Assembly: GCF_004120195.1 (NCBI RefSeq) | Contig: NZ_SCHN01000008.1 | Coordinates: forward strand, 401,810 to 465,809 | Length of the DNA: 64,000 bases | Direction: 5' to 3' | DNA from: Enterovibrio baiacu | GTDB taxonomy: Bacteria > Pseudomonadota > Gammaproteobacteria > Enterobacterales > Vibrionaceae | In this document: piece after piece, positions 1 to 8,035 of the stretch | Layout of the letters: each line of letters opens with the position of its first letter | Numbering within the stretch: position 1 is the stretch's first letter | The notes under the pieces: generated by a model | What the model was told of the DNA's origin: nothing | Databases searched by the model: none | The model's input: the letters and a program-made list of their open reading frames with translations, nothing else | Program-made: the position numbers and the translations under genes

Positions 1-526
1 TAGGGAGGGGTTAAGCGGCAGAGAGGATGAAACCGATGCTTACGGCAAACCTCCACCTCCGAGCAATAACCCCCACCCAACCTCCCCCTTGAAAAGCGGG
101 AGGAGCAAAAGCCAAAGCGGGTGGTTGTATGCTTTTGATCTTGTTCTTGATCCCCTCCACTTTTGAAGGGGAGGGCTAGGGAGGGGTTACGCGGCAGGTA
201 TGATTAAACCGATGCTTACGACAAACCTCCACCTCTGAGCAGTAACCCCCACCCAACCTCCCCCTTGAAAAGTGGGAGGAGCAAGAGCGCATCAATCAAA
301 CTAGTCACTTTCTATACATCCACGCGACTTGTTGGCGTTAGCCCGCTCCAAAAACCTCATAACAATTCTCTTAGTGCTCATAATTCTTGGCACAATTAAA
401 TCAATAAATTTCAGTGGGATAGTTGCTCTTAATCCCCTCCACTTTTCAAGGGGAGGGATTAAGCGGCAGAGACGTTGAAACAGATGCCAATGATAAACCA
501 CCACTATGTAACAGTAACACAGTGCG
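1..526. repeat. Dispersed composite palindromic repeats, about 2.5 copies
   Basis: This 5' stretch has no convincing gene. It holds copies of a composite element. One full unit spans about 152-289: it opens with cccctccacttttgaagggg, passes through a unique-looking core (gcggcaggtatgattaaacc) and closes with the near reverse complement of its opening, cctcccccttgaaaagtggg. A partial copy lies at 1-113 and a 5'-only copy at about 434-526. The same unit occurs inverted near 33557-33695. The inverted ends suggest a MITE- or BIME-like element. An antisense open frame at 301-648 overlaps this DNA and is not believed. Confidence 0.7.
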
Positions 527-579
527 CGCTCTAGCCCTTTAATGCGGTTAGCGCGATGAGCAACAATCAAGGAAGAACA

Positions 580-1953
580 ATGAACATCATCCACCACGGT
601 GCCAAAGATGGCGTGACAGGTTCGTGCCATCAACTCAATACAGACCAAGGGAAATTGCTGATTGATTGCGGGTTATTCCAAGGGGAGGATACCAAGTCGC
701 TCAATATAGACTTTCCCGTCAAAGATATCGATGCATTGCTCGTCACGCATACCCATATTGACCACATAGGCCGTATTCCTTGGCTTTTAGCGGCGGGCTT
801 TCGAGGGCCAATTTACTGCACCGAAGCGACAGCACAGCTGATGCCGATGATGCTTGATGACGGGTTGCGTCTCCAACTCGGTATGAAGACACGACAACGA
901 AAGCGCGTGTTGAACCTGATTCGCTCGTTGATACGTTCCATCAAATACAACACTTGGACAAACATCAAACGCGCTTCTGCTTCCTCTACGATCGCTTCCA
1001 CCATCGCCAGCATTCGCTTTCAACCGGCGGGGCACATTTTGGGTTCGTCGTACATAGAAGTGGATTTACCAAATGGTGAACGCGTCGTCTTTTCTGGCGA
1101 TCTTGGTCCGAACAACACACCGCTGCTTCCAGACCCCATCTCGCCAGAGCGCGCAGATGTTTTGGTGATCGAAAGCACTTATGGCGACAAAACCCATGAG
1201 TCGATAGCCTCCCGTGCCGAACGTTTGAAGACGCTGATCAACCGCTCGCTTCATGATGGTGGCGTGATCATCATTCCCGCGTTCAGTGTTGGCCGAACCC
1301 AAGAGCTGCTGTTCGATATCGAAAACCTGCTGGCCACATCGTTAACTGACGATGAAAAGCGCACTTGGTCGACCATCCCAGTGATCCTCGATTCCCCAAT
1401 GGCAGCAAAAGTGACGGAACAATACCGCGCCTTCAAAACGTTGTGGAGCCAAGAAGCTAAAACAACTTTGGATTCAGGGCGACACCCACTCGCGTTCGAA
1501 CAATGCATCACCATCAATACCCATCGCGACCACATTGGCTTGGTCAATCGCCTCAAACAAACGGGCGAACCTGCGATCGTGATTGCTGCAAGCGGTATGT
1601 GCAATGGTGGGCGAGTCTTAAATTACCTTAAAGCCTTACTGCCGGATAAACGTACTGATGTGATTTTGGCTGGCTACCAAGCCAGAGGCACACTTGGGCG
1701 CAATATTCAGCGCGGCGATAAGCACGTGAACATAGACGGAGAAAACATCGCCATCAACGCCCACATCCACACCATGTCCGGCTACTCCGCCCACGCAGAC
1801 AGAGACGATTTGCTCGCCTTTATCGAGGGCATAAAAAACATGCCTAAAGAAATACGCATCGTGCATGGAGATAAAGAAGCACAAGAGGCACTGGGGGAGG
1901 TGATCGAGGAACGAGGGTTGGCGGAGAAGGTAGTGCTTGCAGCAAAATCGTGA
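580..1953 (+). CDS. rjg: Rjg-type MBL-fold RNA-processing nuclease (beta-CASP)
   Basis: A metallo-beta-lactamase-fold protein of the beta-CASP class (about 457 aa), expected to be a cytoplasmic RNA endo/exonuclease. The zinc motif H-T-H-I-D-H is at residues 57-62. Later family blocks are visible: SGDLGPNN, PAFSVGRTQE, SGMCNGGR, a conserved histidine in HTMSGYSAHAD, and a C-terminal VHGDKEA. The start at 580 is preferred over the in-frame ATG at 556 because AGGAAG lies just upstream of it. In Vibrio, rjg flanks capsule and O-antigen loci, and here it sits beside the yjb/wbf block, so it marks the locus edge rather than taking part in sugar synthesis. It converges with yjbH. Confidence 0.85.
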   Translation: MNIIHHGAKDGVTGSCHQLNTDQGKLLIDCGLFQGEDTKSLNIDFPVKDIDALLVTHTHIDHIGRIPWLLAAGFRGPIYCTEATAQLMPMMLDDGLRLQLGMKTRQRKRVLNLIRSLIRSIKYNTWTNIKRASASSTIASTIASIRFQPAGHILGSSYIEVDLPNGERVVFSGDLGPNNTPLLPDPISPERADVLVIESTYGDKTHESIASRAERLKTLINRSLHDGGVIIIPAFSVGRTQELLFDIENLLATSLTDDEKRTWSTIPVILDSPMAAKVTEQYRAFKTLWSQEAKTTLDSGRHPLAFEQCITINTHRDHIGLVNRLKQTGEPAIVIAASGMCNGGRVLNYLKALLPDKRTDVILAGYQARGTLGRNIQRGDKHVNIDGENIAINAHIHTMSGYSAHADRDDLLAFIEGIKNMPKEIRIVHGDKEAQEALGEVIEERGLAEKVVLAAKS

Positions 1954-1954
1954 G

Positions 1955-2080
1955 ATTTGAGATTTGAGATTGGAGAGACGAGAATAGAGGTGAGAGATGA
2001 GAGATGAGAGATACGAGATTAGAGGTACGAGGGACGAGAATAGAGAAAAGAGCTCTTTCTCGCCACTCGCCACTCGCTAT
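1955..2080. repeat. GA-rich imperfect tandem repeat between converging genes
   Basis: A run of gagattt/gagatga/gacgaga-type units fills the space between the stops of rjg and yjbH. It belongs to the same low-complexity family found around wza, wzb, wzc, ugd, galU and wecA. No intrinsic terminator hairpin is obvious here. Confidence 0.6.
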
Positions 2081-2087
2081 CTAAGAC

Positions 2088-4301
2088 CTACCGATTCGTA
2101 AACTCACTGCGCGGATAACGCCCATTCGTCATATCGTACAAATGGTATTTACGGCTTAGCATTTGCCCGCCGTCGCGTGTGAGTGGGATCCACTGGATCA
2201 GTGCGCGGTTGGCGCTTGGTTGAACCGTGAATACATCAAACGGAATCGAAATATAGAAGCCTTTGTTGAAGCTGCCTTCACCAAATTCTTCTGCTGACAG
2301 ATCTGTCTTGGTCACGAACGCACCAGCGATCACACCGCTATCAAACTGCTTCGACACATCAAGTGTGATGCCTTGGTCTTCCGCAAGGTAACGACCTGCG
2401 CTCGCCTTGATCGTCAAATCATCAAACCAAGACCACTCAGGGCGATAATAAACCGAAGCATGGCCCGTCATCGTGCCGGTTTGTACGGTGTAATTGCGCT
2501 TATCAATCGGGTCGTAATAGTGCTCATCGGTGAACACACCAAACTGGCTGTTCGGATCGCGCTGTGCCACATAGTTAACATCTAGGCCAAACGCCCAGTT
2601 GCTGCCCATTGGACGGTAAAGTACTTCAGTACCCACACCGGCGTACATCATTTCGAGGTAACCTGCGTACGCTTGGGTGTAGACATCATCAAAGAACTGA
2701 CCAAAGCCTGTGAGCTGTAAATTATTCAAGCGCACAGGGTTGTCAGAAATGTACTGACGCACCAAGGTTCTTACGCGTTTTAGTTCCGTGCTGTCGCCAG
2801 GGGCAACGGTATGCGTGAACTTGTCGTAGTTGTCATACAGGTTCACGTAAACGCTGCCGCCAAGTTCAAGGTTATCGGTAAACCAATAGGCCGCGTCACC
2901 TGACACACCGATATTAAACAGATAGAAATCTTCCGCACCGCCCAGTGATTGCTGCAATGTAGGGGAAATGCCGTAAACAAAATTCTCTGAGCGATCCGCT
3001 TTCAACGCACCATTGGCGGTGGTTGACGCTTGATACGGGGTAGCAGCATCATGAATCGACGCACCAACATGTTCCTGATTGGCGACGGTGCGGTAGGCGT
3101 TGGCATCCACGTCGGTGGTGGTGACGGCCAAACCGTTTTTCACATCCACAAAACGGTATGTGTCAGCAGGTGTTTGGGTATTGGCAAGTATCGCCGCGGC
3201 GCGGTCGTGTGCTTCCGCCGGTTTGCGGTACTTAGACTGATTACCTTCTACCGTGATGACATTATCATCCACGTAGATTTTGGGTTTTTGGAAGCCTGAA
3301 ATGTACGCCAAATCTTCAGCAACCTTGTCCCAATCGGTGTCAGTGCCTTCGGCAGCTGGCGCATAAGCAGGTTTAGGCGAATCCACCCATACCTGTTTCA
3401 TTTCGTTGAAATTGGTATGAAGCGTAAAGCCCAAGGTCGCGGTATTCCCGCGTTCAAAACTGGCGCGAATATTACCCCAATCCCCGAGACGATAAAGTGC
3501 GCCTACGTTGAAATTCGTTTCTTGCGCCTCATCGATATTGGCAAAGTCGCTACGGTAATCGTTACCGTCATATTCCAGTTTTAGCGTGAGTGGTTCCCAA
3601 GGGGTTTGGTACTCCACACCACCAAATACCGACGCACAGCCAGTAAAGAAGCGTTCGAAATCAATCGAGCCGCCTTTACCCTTATAAGACGTGTCGCGAC
3701 CACAATCGTCGGTGGCTTTGTTACCTAAAAGGTTTGCGCTGTTGCCCATATAGCCCCAGCCGACACCCATGGTGATATCGACAGGGCCGAAACGTTTACT
3801 GGCGGCAATAAACTCACCATCAAACAATCCTGTGCCGCCAAGGTCACGCATACCGATGGAGGTTTCAGGTAGCCAATAGCTTTCTTCCCACAGCGTGAAC
3901 TTTACGTCGATGCCTTTGTCTGTGTAGTGCGTGTCTTCGCCGAATCCATTGCCGCCATAGCGTTTCGAAGGCACTTGTGTATAGCGCAACGTGGTTTCAA
4001 GCCAAGGCATAAGCTGCAGAGATGCATGGTAATGACGGTAATCTTCATTCGCCGTATAACCAACTGAAAACTCCCCTTCAGGCGCAGAACGGCCAGAAGG
4101 CATCTGCATCAAGCCCACACCACCAAAATCGCTTTGCGAGGTGTGGTCATAGGTCGGTTTTAAGGCCTTTGCTTTTTGCTCTGAAGCAAAGGTTGGCTCA
4201 GAAGCAGCGGTTAAATCGGATGCAAAAGCGACATGCGTTGTGATGAAAGGAAAAAGCGCAAGGGCGAGTGCTGAATAGCGAAAAGGGACGTGGGTCTTCA
4301 T
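2088..4301 (-). CDS. yjbH: YjbH/GfcD (WbfB-like) exopolysaccharide outer-membrane protein
   Basis: A 737-aa exported protein with a signal peptide of about 27 residues ending in VAFA. It is rich in aromatic and beta-strand-like segments (paired GYTANEDY, LRYTQVPSKRYGG and repeated W/Y motifs), as expected for the YjbH family (GfcD, called WbfB in Vibrio). Family members are predicted outer-membrane beta-barrel proteins needed for export or assembly of group-4-type capsule or exopolysaccharide. Its ATG overlaps the yjbG stop by one base (TAATG), so translation is probably coupled. It is the last gene of the minus-strand yjbEFGH block, divergent from wza. Confidence 0.85.
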   Translation of the reverse strand: MKTHVPFRYSALALALFPFITTHVAFASDLTAASEPTFASEQKAKALKPTYDHTSQSDFGGVGLMQMPSGRSAPEGEFSVGYTANEDYRHYHASLQLMPWLETTLRYTQVPSKRYGGNGFGEDTHYTDKGIDVKFTLWEESYWLPETSIGMRDLGGTGLFDGEFIAASKRFGPVDITMGVGWGYMGNSANLLGNKATDDCGRDTSYKGKGGSIDFERFFTGCASVFGGVEYQTPWEPLTLKLEYDGNDYRSDFANIDEAQETNFNVGALYRLGDWGNIRASFERGNTATLGFTLHTNFNEMKQVWVDSPKPAYAPAAEGTDTDWDKVAEDLAYISGFQKPKIYVDDNVITVEGNQSKYRKPAEAHDRAAAILANTQTPADTYRFVDVKNGLAVTTTDVDANAYRTVANQEHVGASIHDAATPYQASTTANGALKADRSENFVYGISPTLQQSLGGAEDFYLFNIGVSGDAAYWFTDNLELGGSVYVNLYDNYDKFTHTVAPGDSTELKRVRTLVRQYISDNPVRLNNLQLTGFGQFFDDVYTQAYAGYLEMMYAGVGTEVLYRPMGSNWAFGLDVNYVAQRDPNSQFGVFTDEHYYDPIDKRNYTVQTGTMTGHASVYYRPEWSWFDDLTIKASAGRYLAEDQGITLDVSKQFDSGVIAGAFVTKTDLSAEEFGEGSFNKGFYISIPFDVFTVQPSANRALIQWIPLTRDGGQMLSRKYHLYDMTNGRYPRSEFTNR

Positions 4302-5152
4302 TACATCATCCGGCGTGTCAGAAGGTTAACGATCGTCGCGTTCAAATTGTCAAATTCAGACGGAAGCGAAGCGAAAGGTACGTAAACAAGGCTACCAGGA
4401 ATAAGGCGCGCATCTGCGCTGTTCCAATAGGCCACAGGCACGGTGTGTGTGACGCCATTCGGCGCTATTACAACAACGTGACTGCGTTCTGCGAACCAAA
4501 ATAAGCGCTCATGATCATTCAGATAATCACTGACGCTCAAACCCGTCGACCAATCAGACGGGGCACTGTTTTTCACCGCACCCAACACACCCACAGAAGT
4601 AGGGCGAGAGGGCAACAACAAGGTGTAGTCGGCCTCTAACAAGGGATTAGCGTGTTTGCCCAACAAAAGATCGTCATGATCGACGCTCACATCAACACGA
4701 AACCCGTAATCCTGCTCTTCAATAAAACGCAGTAATGTATCGATAGCGTGTTTCTTATCGGCATCATTTCCCCATTCAGCGGAAAGGCGAGAAAGCTGGG
4801 TAGAAACATCCATCTTCAATTGCGTGACAGACGCTTGCTGCGTGTTATCAAACAAGGATGCGGCAGGCCAAAAAATGCCGTCAGTTTGATGTGAACGGGT
4901 GGTTTGTTGGTAAGCAGGCGCTTGCTGAAGCGCACTCGTGCCTTCAAGCACCAATTGAGATAAACGTGGCGTCTCTGAAAACGACAAAGTTAACAGCGGC
5001 GTGTTCGCGGTTTGTTGAACCATTAACGTGGTGGCAAAAGTTGAAGGTGCAAACAGTGAGCATAATAAAAGTGCTACACCCATCAGCCCGCGTACAGATT
5101 CACCGGCCTTTTCAAGCTCCGGTGCGCACACGCGATCATGTGTCAGTTTCAT
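4301..5152 (-). CDS. yjbG: YjbG/GfcC (WbfC-like) periplasmic capsule protein
   Basis: A 283-aa protein with an unusually long N-terminus (about 23 charged residues) before a hydrophobic segment GLMGVALLLCSLF that ends in STFA, a likely signal peptidase site. The middle and C-terminal parts (LFWFAERSHVVVIAPNG, SLVYVPFASLP) resemble the GfcC family, whose known fold contains beta-grasp modules like those of Wza. A periplasmic role in polysaccharide assembly is inferred. The start could lie further downstream, nearer the signal peptide. It lies 7 bases after yjbF and overlaps yjbH by one base. Confidence 0.8.
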   Translation of the reverse strand: MKLTHDRVCAPELEKAGESVRGLMGVALLLCSLFAPSTFATTLMVQQTANTPLLTLSFSETPRLSQLVLEGTSALQQAPAYQQTTRSHQTDGIFWPAASLFDNTQQASVTQLKMDVSTQLSRLSAEWGNDADKKHAIDTLLRFIEEQDYGFRVDVSVDHDDLLLGKHANPLLEADYTLLLPSRPTSVGVLGAVKNSAPSDWSTGLSVSDYLNDHERLFWFAERSHVVVIAPNGVTHTVPVAYWNSADARLIPGSLVYVPFASLPSEFDNLNATIVNLLTRRMM

Positions 5153-5159
5153 GTGAGTC

Positions 5160-5843
5160 CTATGAAGAGAAAGGTTTCAGTACCGTGATGTCGATGGAGG
5201 GAAGCGTCGGCGAGATAGCCTGCTTACTGCTCAGAACACGCCCAGATTGCGGAGATACCCAGAATTCATTTTCAAATTGAATATCAAGCTCAGGTGCATC
5301 AACAGTTTCAACGAAATACAGCGTCTCAACCGGTTTTTCATTGATGATCAGCGTTTGAATGCCTTTGTTTGCAAACGATGAAGTCAGGGTTACGCCGAAG
5401 TGGTTGCCCGGTTGCCAATCAATGGTTCTCGCCCAAGATGTCGGCGTGCTGTCTTTATGTAAACCCAGTTGAAGCGGGTCGATGGCATCGCTTTCGCTGT
5501 TCAGTAAGTTGCCGTTTTGAAGGCCGACGGTTTTCATCAAACGGCCAGATTCTGTCACCACCATCTCGTTGTTCGCAGACAGCCATTTCAGTTGGTATAC
5601 CGAATGACGAGGCTCGGCAAACCCTAACACCATAAAGGCTTGTGCATCGCCGTCTAGCTTGGCGTAAATGCTTGCCCATGGCAGTGCATTAATATCATCA
5701 GCGGATTTTTCAATGTCTTGAGGGCCAAATGCAGCAACCGAAAAAGTGTCATACAAAGCAGTTGATTTTTGGCTGCATCCGGAGAGTGGCAAGGTGAGTG
5801 CAAACAATGCCATAGGCACGATGCGAGAAAGAGTTGTCAGCAT
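5160..5843 (-). CDS. yjbF: YjbF/GfcB (WbfD-like) capsule lipoprotein
   Basis: A 227-aa lipoprotein. The N-terminus has a hydrophobic stretch and a lipobox L-S-G-C at residues 20-23, so it should be lipidated and probably moved to the outer membrane. The rest matches the YjbF/GfcB family (length, and the motifs LPWASIYAKLDGDAQAF and LQWLSANNEM-like LKWLSANNEMVVTESGR). Members are accessory factors of capsule or exopolysaccharide secretion of unknown mechanism. It is followed at once by yjbG. Its own upstream gap to yjbE contains the inverted-repeat element at 5926-6189, so it may be expressed less than yjbE. Confidence 0.82.
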   Translation of the reverse strand: MLTTLSRIVPMALFALTLPLSGCSQKSTALYDTFSVAAFGPQDIEKSADDINALPWASIYAKLDGDAQAFMVLGFAEPRHSVYQLKWLSANNEMVVTESGRLMKTVGLQNGNLLNSESDAIDPLQLGLHKDSTPTSWARTIDWQPGNHFGVTLTSSFANKGIQTLIINEKPVETLYFVETVDAPELDIQFENEFWVSPQSGRVLSSKQAISPTLPSIDITVLKPFSS

Positions 5844-5925
5844 GATTTACCTAACCACCTAAATAGGTATGTGTTTCTTTACTAGAGAGAAATAGAACAA
5901 GGAATAAAACGTAAGGATGAGCAAT

Positions 5926-6189
5926 ATACCCAAACAACCTAAAGATGCTCAATTTCAGAGGCCATCAGAGTGTTCAATTCAAGGCAAATTCTTGTAGGAA
6001 TAGTCATTCTATTTCACAGGGATTTAACGATGAAGTGGACGCTCTGAGGGCCTCCCTTCGGGCGAGTTTACTGACGCCATGCTCGGTGTTGTCCCTTTTT
6101 GATGGAGCGCACTACATCGGCAAAGGGACGCCTTGATCATAACGTCAGTAAAGCTCGCTGAATCCGGCATCTTCAGGTTGTTTGGGTAT
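5926..6189. repeat. MITE-like element with 23-bp terminal inverted repeats
   Basis: A 264-bp non-coding element lies between yjbE and yjbF. Its ends are inverted repeats: 5926-5948 (atacccaaacaacctaaag...) and 6167-6189 (reverse complement, one mismatch). Inside is a second inverted pair, 6062-6076 and 6143-6158 (gcgagtttactgacg against its complement with one extra base), and a further nested gtccctttt / aaagggac. The whole unit would fold into a long multi-bulge hairpin in RNA. It carries no transposase. A related end is found inside the 3' end of the S8 protease gene near 59035. Confidence 0.75.
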
Positions 6190-6235
6190 TGGTAAAAACA
6201 ACCGAACGGAACCCCGTTCGGTTGCAAAACACTAC

Positions 6236-6475
6236 TTAGTTAGTACCAACGGTACCAGTCGTGCCGGTAGAACCGCTTGCATCAACAGCAACAACGGTTG
6301 CTGCAACAACTGCCGCACCTACTGCAACAGCTGTTGCGCTTACGCCACCAACAGCAGCAGTACCAGCAGCAGTGCCGCCAGCAGAACCGCCAGTAGATGC
6401 CGCAACTTCTTCAGCAGCCATTGCTGGTGCAGACATCATCATTACAGCCAGTGCTGCAATCATAGATTTTTTCAT
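6236..6475 (-). CDS. yjbE: YjbE/GfcA-like small exported Ala/Gly-rich protein
   Basis: A 79-aa protein with a signal peptide ending APAMA at about residue 20, then a low-complexity chain of Ala, Gly, Thr, Ser and Val. This composition is typical of YjbE/GfcA, the first gene of yjbEFGH. GGAG lies 7 bases before the ATG, and a TATAAG-like box about 20 bases further up on the minus strand. Function is unknown; it may be a structural or secreted component. It is separated from yjbF by about 390 bases holding a MITE-like repeat, which could uncouple its expression from the rest. Confidence 0.75.
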   Translation of the reverse strand: MKKSMIAALAVMMMSAPAMAAEEVAASTGGSAGGTAAGTAAVGGVSATAVAVGAAVVAATVVAVDASGSTGTTGTVGTN

Positions 6476-6998
6476 GGGTCACTCCATTTTCTTATAATTA
6501 ATGCGTCTGACTCTAAAATGGTCATGACGCGTAAAATGCTAAACACATATGCTGATCAAGTAAACATAAAACGCCAATACTTCAGACAAACCTGAATATT
6601 GTTGTGATCTCACTGCGCCTAATTGAATAAAGATCAAATTACGTGATGCCGCAACAAAGAAAAAGCACAAGCTAATGAAACCCAAAACAAAATAAACAGA
6701 GTGGGATTCACTTGGGCTTTTTGTGTCATATCGTTGTAAAGCGAAGGCAGGAAATCAGGGGATCTTCTTTCTAAAAGCGGGGCCCGCTCGGCCTAAAAAG
6801 TACAGTAAAGTCGACACTGTAAGCGAGTGACATTGGCTTATATTTTTTGTTTGTTCGTTGTCAGTGTTCATTGATGGCCACCTTAGGTATACACCGCAAA
6901 AAAACCGCTAAAACGATCAGCCAGGGCGAATCAGGGCTGCACTTTCCCAAATAATCTGTTTACACTGCCTCGCAAAATTAAGACAGGAACTCCGTTGT
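6476..6998. other. Divergent intergenic region upstream of yjbE
   Basis: About 520 bases without a supported gene. The left end contains the yjbE ribosome binding site and a possible -10 box on the minus strand. An open frame of 137 codons running through yjbE on the plus strand (from 6182) is a shadow created by the Ala/Gly-rich composition. I see no clear operator or terminator in the remainder. Confidence 0.4.
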
Positions 6999-7355
6999 AT
7001 GAAAAATGCGTTTTATTTCCCAGTCACGCTGCTTTTGGCCACCCTTTTTGGGTGCTCAGTCCAAGGAAGTGATGCAACAAAAACTAATGCTGCAATTCTT
7101 TGGGCGAATGGGATTAAAGAAAGCGTGGAAGTCTCCTCATCGAATGAACATCTCGTGTTCCAACATGCTAGTTTCACCAACCAGCAGCTTGTGATTTATA
7201 GCCGCATCATTGGCGCGGGCACGCCGGATTGTGAGTATTATGTCAATGAGCCACAGCCTTCCGTCCGACTCACCGTGTGCGGTGATGGTAACGTAGAATT
7301 GCTTGAGAAAGGCAAGGTCATCAATGTAGGAAAACTCATGGTGTTCGCCTCTTAA
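6999..7355 (+). CDS. Small putative lipoprotein, function unknown
   Basis: A 118-aa protein with a hydrophobic N-terminus and a lipobox L-F-G-C at residues 16-19, followed by a small soluble domain with two further cysteines (C at about 78 and 94) that could form a disulphide. AGGAACTCC precedes the ATG. I do not recognise the family. Its position, between the divergent yjb block and the wza transcription unit, suggests a role at the cell surface or in capsule biology, but this is only inferred from location. Confidence 0.65.
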   Translation: MKNAFYFPVTLLLATLFGCSVQGSDATKTNAAILWANGIKESVEVSSSNEHLVFQHASFTNQQLVIYSRIIGAGTPDCEYYVNEPQPSVRLTVCGDGNVELLEKGKVINVGKLMVFAS

Positions 7356-7754
7356 CGTTAACGTTTATAGACAGAAACTTATCCTGCTAGTGTATTAACC
7401 TTTCGTGTCCTGAGTATTTATTCAAAACTGTCGCACTTTGATACGTCTCTCGGGCACGAAACCCTCTCCGAATAGCCCCACAGCCCCCGAAATACGCGAA
7501 ATATAATCTCAATATAAGAATGTCCCTAATTTGTAAGGTTATTTCGCTCCGAGTAGATCCATATCACAAAATTTATAAGCGTCTCACTATGTAAATCTCT
7601 GCCTTATTAGTGATACACTCCTGCCGATTTTAAAACGACCCCGATCACTTTTGTCCAAAAAACTGTTTACAGGTCGTTACATTTTGCCTTTTTAGCGTCT
7701 TCGCTAAACACATTATTTCGCCACGAAATGCGTACATTGGGAACGACACCCAAG

Positions 7755-7765
7755 GGCGGTAGCGT
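7755..7765 (+). promoter_or_regulatory. ops element (RfaH recruitment site)
   Basis: The sequence GGCGGTAGCGT matches the ops core GGCGGTAGCNT found in the JUMPstart leaders of long polysaccharide operons. It lies about 270 bases before the wza ATG and in the same orientation. In known systems, RNA polymerase pauses at ops and loads the NusG paralog RfaH, which suppresses premature termination over many kilobases. Here it should serve the wza-to-ugd/wecA unit. Confidence 0.85.
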
Positions 7766-7787
7766 ACCTGAACGAGAATCGGAGCGA

Positions 7788-8008
7788 GATACGGGATTCG
7801 AGAGTACGAGTTTCGAGAAAGAGCAGTAAGAGCAAGATTGAGATACGAGAGTTGAGAAAGAGATAAGAGCTTCGAGAATTGAGAACGAGCTAAAGAGCTA
7901 AGAGATGAGTTTCGAGGACGAGCAAGAGCCTAAACTTCCTGCTCCTCCCGCTCCTCCTGCTCCTCCTGCTCTTCCTGCTCTCCCTGCTCTTCCTGTTCTT
8001 CCTGCTCA
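7788..8008. repeat. GA-rich repeat followed by nonamer CT-rich array upstream of wza
   Basis: The leader between ops and wza contains imperfect gagtttcgagaaagagc-type units (7788-7930). A nonamer array of ctcctgctc/cttcctgct units (about 7936-8007) follows and ends some 28 bases before the ATG at 8036. On mRNA the array is purine-poor and would lie just upstream of the wza ribosome binding site. The same nonamer recurs before wzc and inside wza. Confidence 0.75.
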
Positions 8009-8035
8009 CCCCCCCATTTGAAAAGAAGCCACAGA

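Noticed and set aside
301-648. 115-codon minus-strand frame near the left edge
   Set aside because: It runs through dispersed repeat sequence and into rjg, with no family features.
4858-5280. 140-codon plus-strand frame
   Set aside because: It is antisense to yjbG and yjbF, which have signal peptide, lipobox and operon overlap.
6182-6595. 137-codon Asn/Ser/Cys-rich plus-strand frame over yjbE
   Set aside because: It is the shadow of the Ala/Gly-rich yjbE gene on the other strand and has no ribosome binding site.
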